The position numbers and the translations under genes are program-made. A DNA stretch of 64,000 nt, taken from Prunella strophiata. Its lineage: Eukaryota > Chordata > Aves > Passeriformes > Prunellidae. How positions within the stretch are numbered: the stretch's first letter is position 1; each line of letters opens with the position of its first letter. Positions 62,042 to 64,000 of the stretch are shown here, piece after piece. The notes beneath the pieces were generated by a model, which saw nothing but the letters and a program-made list of their open reading frames with translations, did not search any database and was not told where the DNA came from. Location: contig JAZBQD010000027.1 of the NCBI GenBank assembly GCA_036583965.1, positions 6,549,187-6,613,186 on the forward strand, read 5' to 3'.

Positions 62042-62060
62042 ACGTTAATGATTTTGGTCC

Positions 62061-64000
62061 TTAAATACTTTGGGCCTGATTTCAAGAAGCAACCATGTTG
62101 AGTCACCTTTCTGAATCACACCATCAACATAAACCAATCCCTGTCTAGAAATATTAATATTCTATGCCATCATTTTCTGCTCTCCTGGTATTCACTTCAC
62201 ATGCGCTGCTGGCATGGATAATCCTCTAGTCATTCGAATTTTGTAATTCAGTATTACCCTAGAACTGTAACATCATTGCTACAGAGCACATCCCTGATTC
62301 TGCCTTTTTATCTCCAGGTTCTTCACATTAATGGATTACCATTAAGGTGATTAATGCATTAGTTTTGAGTCTTAGGGAATTACTGTTGCTGAAAGGAATC
62401 CCGTCAGCTTCCGTTGCTCGTGGGGTGAAGGTGGGGCACACTCTGGCTTTGGGAGAAACTTTCTGCCTGTTGACAGTGGTGTTTGAAGTCATTGTTAGAG
62501 ACCATGCAGAACACAGTGTTTGCTCTGTACTCTCTGCATGTGCACCCTTCAGCTCAGTGGGAGTGCTGAGGATGTTTCTGATGGAGCTGTGTTGGGGGGT
62601 TTGTCTGTCCTTTTTAATGTAGCAGAAGAGGACTTTGGCTTTCATAAACTGTACCTACTCAGTGACATTAGAAACTTAAAATAAATTTTCAATTGCAGCA
62701 ATATTTCTACTAAACAGTTATATGGTTTCACTCATCCATATGTGGGGAAAAATCAAATCACAATATCCCAGAGTCACAGGACTGAAGTGCTTCATTATCC
62801 AGGCCTCGTGTCCAGGCTCTCCAAACAGTGCATGAGAAGATTTCAGTGCCTTAAAACTGCTTCCACAGCAAGCACAAAGCATAAGTGGGTGTCTCTACAT
62901 GGGAAGAGTCACTGGCAGGCAGGAGCAGAACCTGCTTGGAGCAGTCAGTCAGAAATGCTGAGGGTGGAGATGTCTTATGTGTGCCATTCCTCCTGGGGCA
63001 AAGGCTTCCCCAAAGGCTGAGCACCAAGGGAGGCACCAAGGCTTTCCACAGTTTAACAAAGCAGAGGGCACATTTTTATTTGGAAACTGATGGTGGCCTC
63101 CTCCAGAGGAGGGGTTTTCACTGATTGTAATTCACACTTTGGTTTTTTCAGTATTGTGAGGGCCTGAGGAGAAGGAGTCCCTGTGCTGGACATTCCCCAG
63201 TCTGCTTCAACACCACCATAGCACAGCTGCCTTTAATGTGTGTGCTGCCCACTGGCAAAGCTGTTTGGCTGCCAAAATGCAGAATTCCTTTAAGGTCCTT
63301 GAGAGGGAGAGTGAAAATCAGTCTTTAGTCTGGCAGCTGTGTGCTTGCCTGGGGTGAGCCAACCCAGCCCTTGACAGTGGATGTTCATTGCAGCCATTGG
63401 TGTTTTTGAACAAAACAGCTGAGAGTGGAAACTGGATGTCGATTCTGCACCTGAGTATAGTTTTATTATTCTGATTGTATAAAGGAGAAGGCAACTGCAG
63501 TAGCCTTAATTATATTTTTTTTCTGGATGGGTCATGAAAGAAAGCAGAAATTACTGTACACTGTACACAGCATGAGACATTGTTCTCTACCAGAAAGTAT
63601 TTCCCCCACAGATGACAAAGGTGGAGAAATATCAAATTTAGCACTAAATGTGTCAGGATCCAGGCAATTTTGTACTGGAACAAGGCAAACTAATTAAAAA
63701 GTGGCCTTTTTTTTCCATAGAGCAGTTTTGAGGCTGATGCAGCTCACTGATGGGAGTCAGTGAAGATGAGAGGAAGAGGAAGGCAAGGCTGCTCCCCCTG
63801 ACAGTATTGCTGATTTATGTAGGATGAAATTGATTAGGCTTCTTTAAATATTTTTAAAGTGTTTTACCTTTGCATTTTAGATCCTTTTGTTTTTAGAGGT
63901 TTCTTATTATTAATACAAGCAAATTTAATGCTATAAAGGTTTGGCTGTCTGAAATTTCCTTAAATCTTGTCAAAGTTGGCAGCCCAGAATTCAGGAAATG
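62061..64000. other. apparent intergenic sequence downstream of FAF1
   Basis: Slightly GC-richer sequence with no convincing coding region. Open frames at 62328-62645 (-), 62347-62622 (+) and 62742-63020 (+) overlap each other on both strands and match nothing recognised. In other vertebrates the next gene beyond the FAF1 3' end is DMRTA2 (recalled synteny); none of it is seen here. Confidence 0.6.

Larger units (their letters stand above)
59569..62060 (+). other. FAF1: probable FAF1 3' UTR
   Basis: AT-rich sequence following the stop codon. It contains an overlapping AUUUA pair (60214-60222), a perfect 14-base palindrome (59771-59784), an 11-bp hairpin (60377-60399) and T-rich GGTTTTTT tracts (60802-60895). 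The first AATAAA comes only at 61343. The strongest-looking end is AATAAA at 62036, so the 3' UTR may be about 2.5 kb. The end point is an estimate; no transcript evidence is available. Confidence 0.5.

Noticed and set aside
62742..63124. Overlapping open frames downstream of FAF1 as a new small gene
   Set aside because: Three frames on both strands overlap, none with a recognisable motif, signal peptide or splice structure.
1..64000. CRISPR arrays, operons, prophage or bacterial mobile elements
   Set aside because: The window is clearly intron-rich vertebrate DNA; no regularly spaced repeats or bacterial genes are present.

Overview
This window is vertebrate nuclear DNA. It is AT-rich, has very little coding sequence and carries GT-AG introns. 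Eleven exons on the + strand spell out the C-terminal part of FAF1 (Fas-associated factor 1, a UBX-domain adaptor of p97/VCP). The coding sequence enters at 11324 and stops with TAG at 59568. Counting back from the stop and setting aside two one-base insertions, the exons encode 402 residues. These match about residues 249-650 of the roughly 650-residue vertebrate protein, and the two casein-kinase-2 serines fall exactly at 289 and 291. Compact introns for this gene, no recognisable SINE or recent LINE, and CAAAAA/GGTTTTTT-type low-complexity tracts suggest a bird, possibly a passerine. That is an inference; a non-avian reptile cannot be excluded by eye.

Layout: 1-11323 is the 3' part of an upstream FAF1 intron. 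Four clustered exons at 11.3-14.2 kb encode the end of the second ubiquitin-like region, the acidic linker and the start of the UAS domain. Exons at 21.8, 31.5 and 34.1 kb complete the UAS domain. Two small exons at 43.5-44.0 kb encode the charged coiled coil. The exons at 47.0 and 59.5 kb encode the UBX domain, with the FPR loop that contacts p97. The 3' UTR probably runs to a poly(A) signal near 62.04 kb. The last 2 kb looks intergenic. No second protein-coding gene, tRNA, rRNA or CRISPR array was found.

The main anomaly is that the FAF1 frame is broken twice by single inserted bases: a T at 34195 and an A at 43983/43984. Each creates a nearby stop, and both lie between the UAS and UBX domains. 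All other exons and splice sites are intact, so consensus indel errors in the assembly are the likeliest cause. A real lineage-specific loss of the p97-binding end would be surprising and is easy to test. Secondary observations are a perfect 18-bp intronic palindrome, several short tandem duplications, a cryptic strong 3' splice site, and intronic patches with clustered CpGs and homeodomain/POU-like sites that could be conserved enhancers. I saw no convincing undescribed system.
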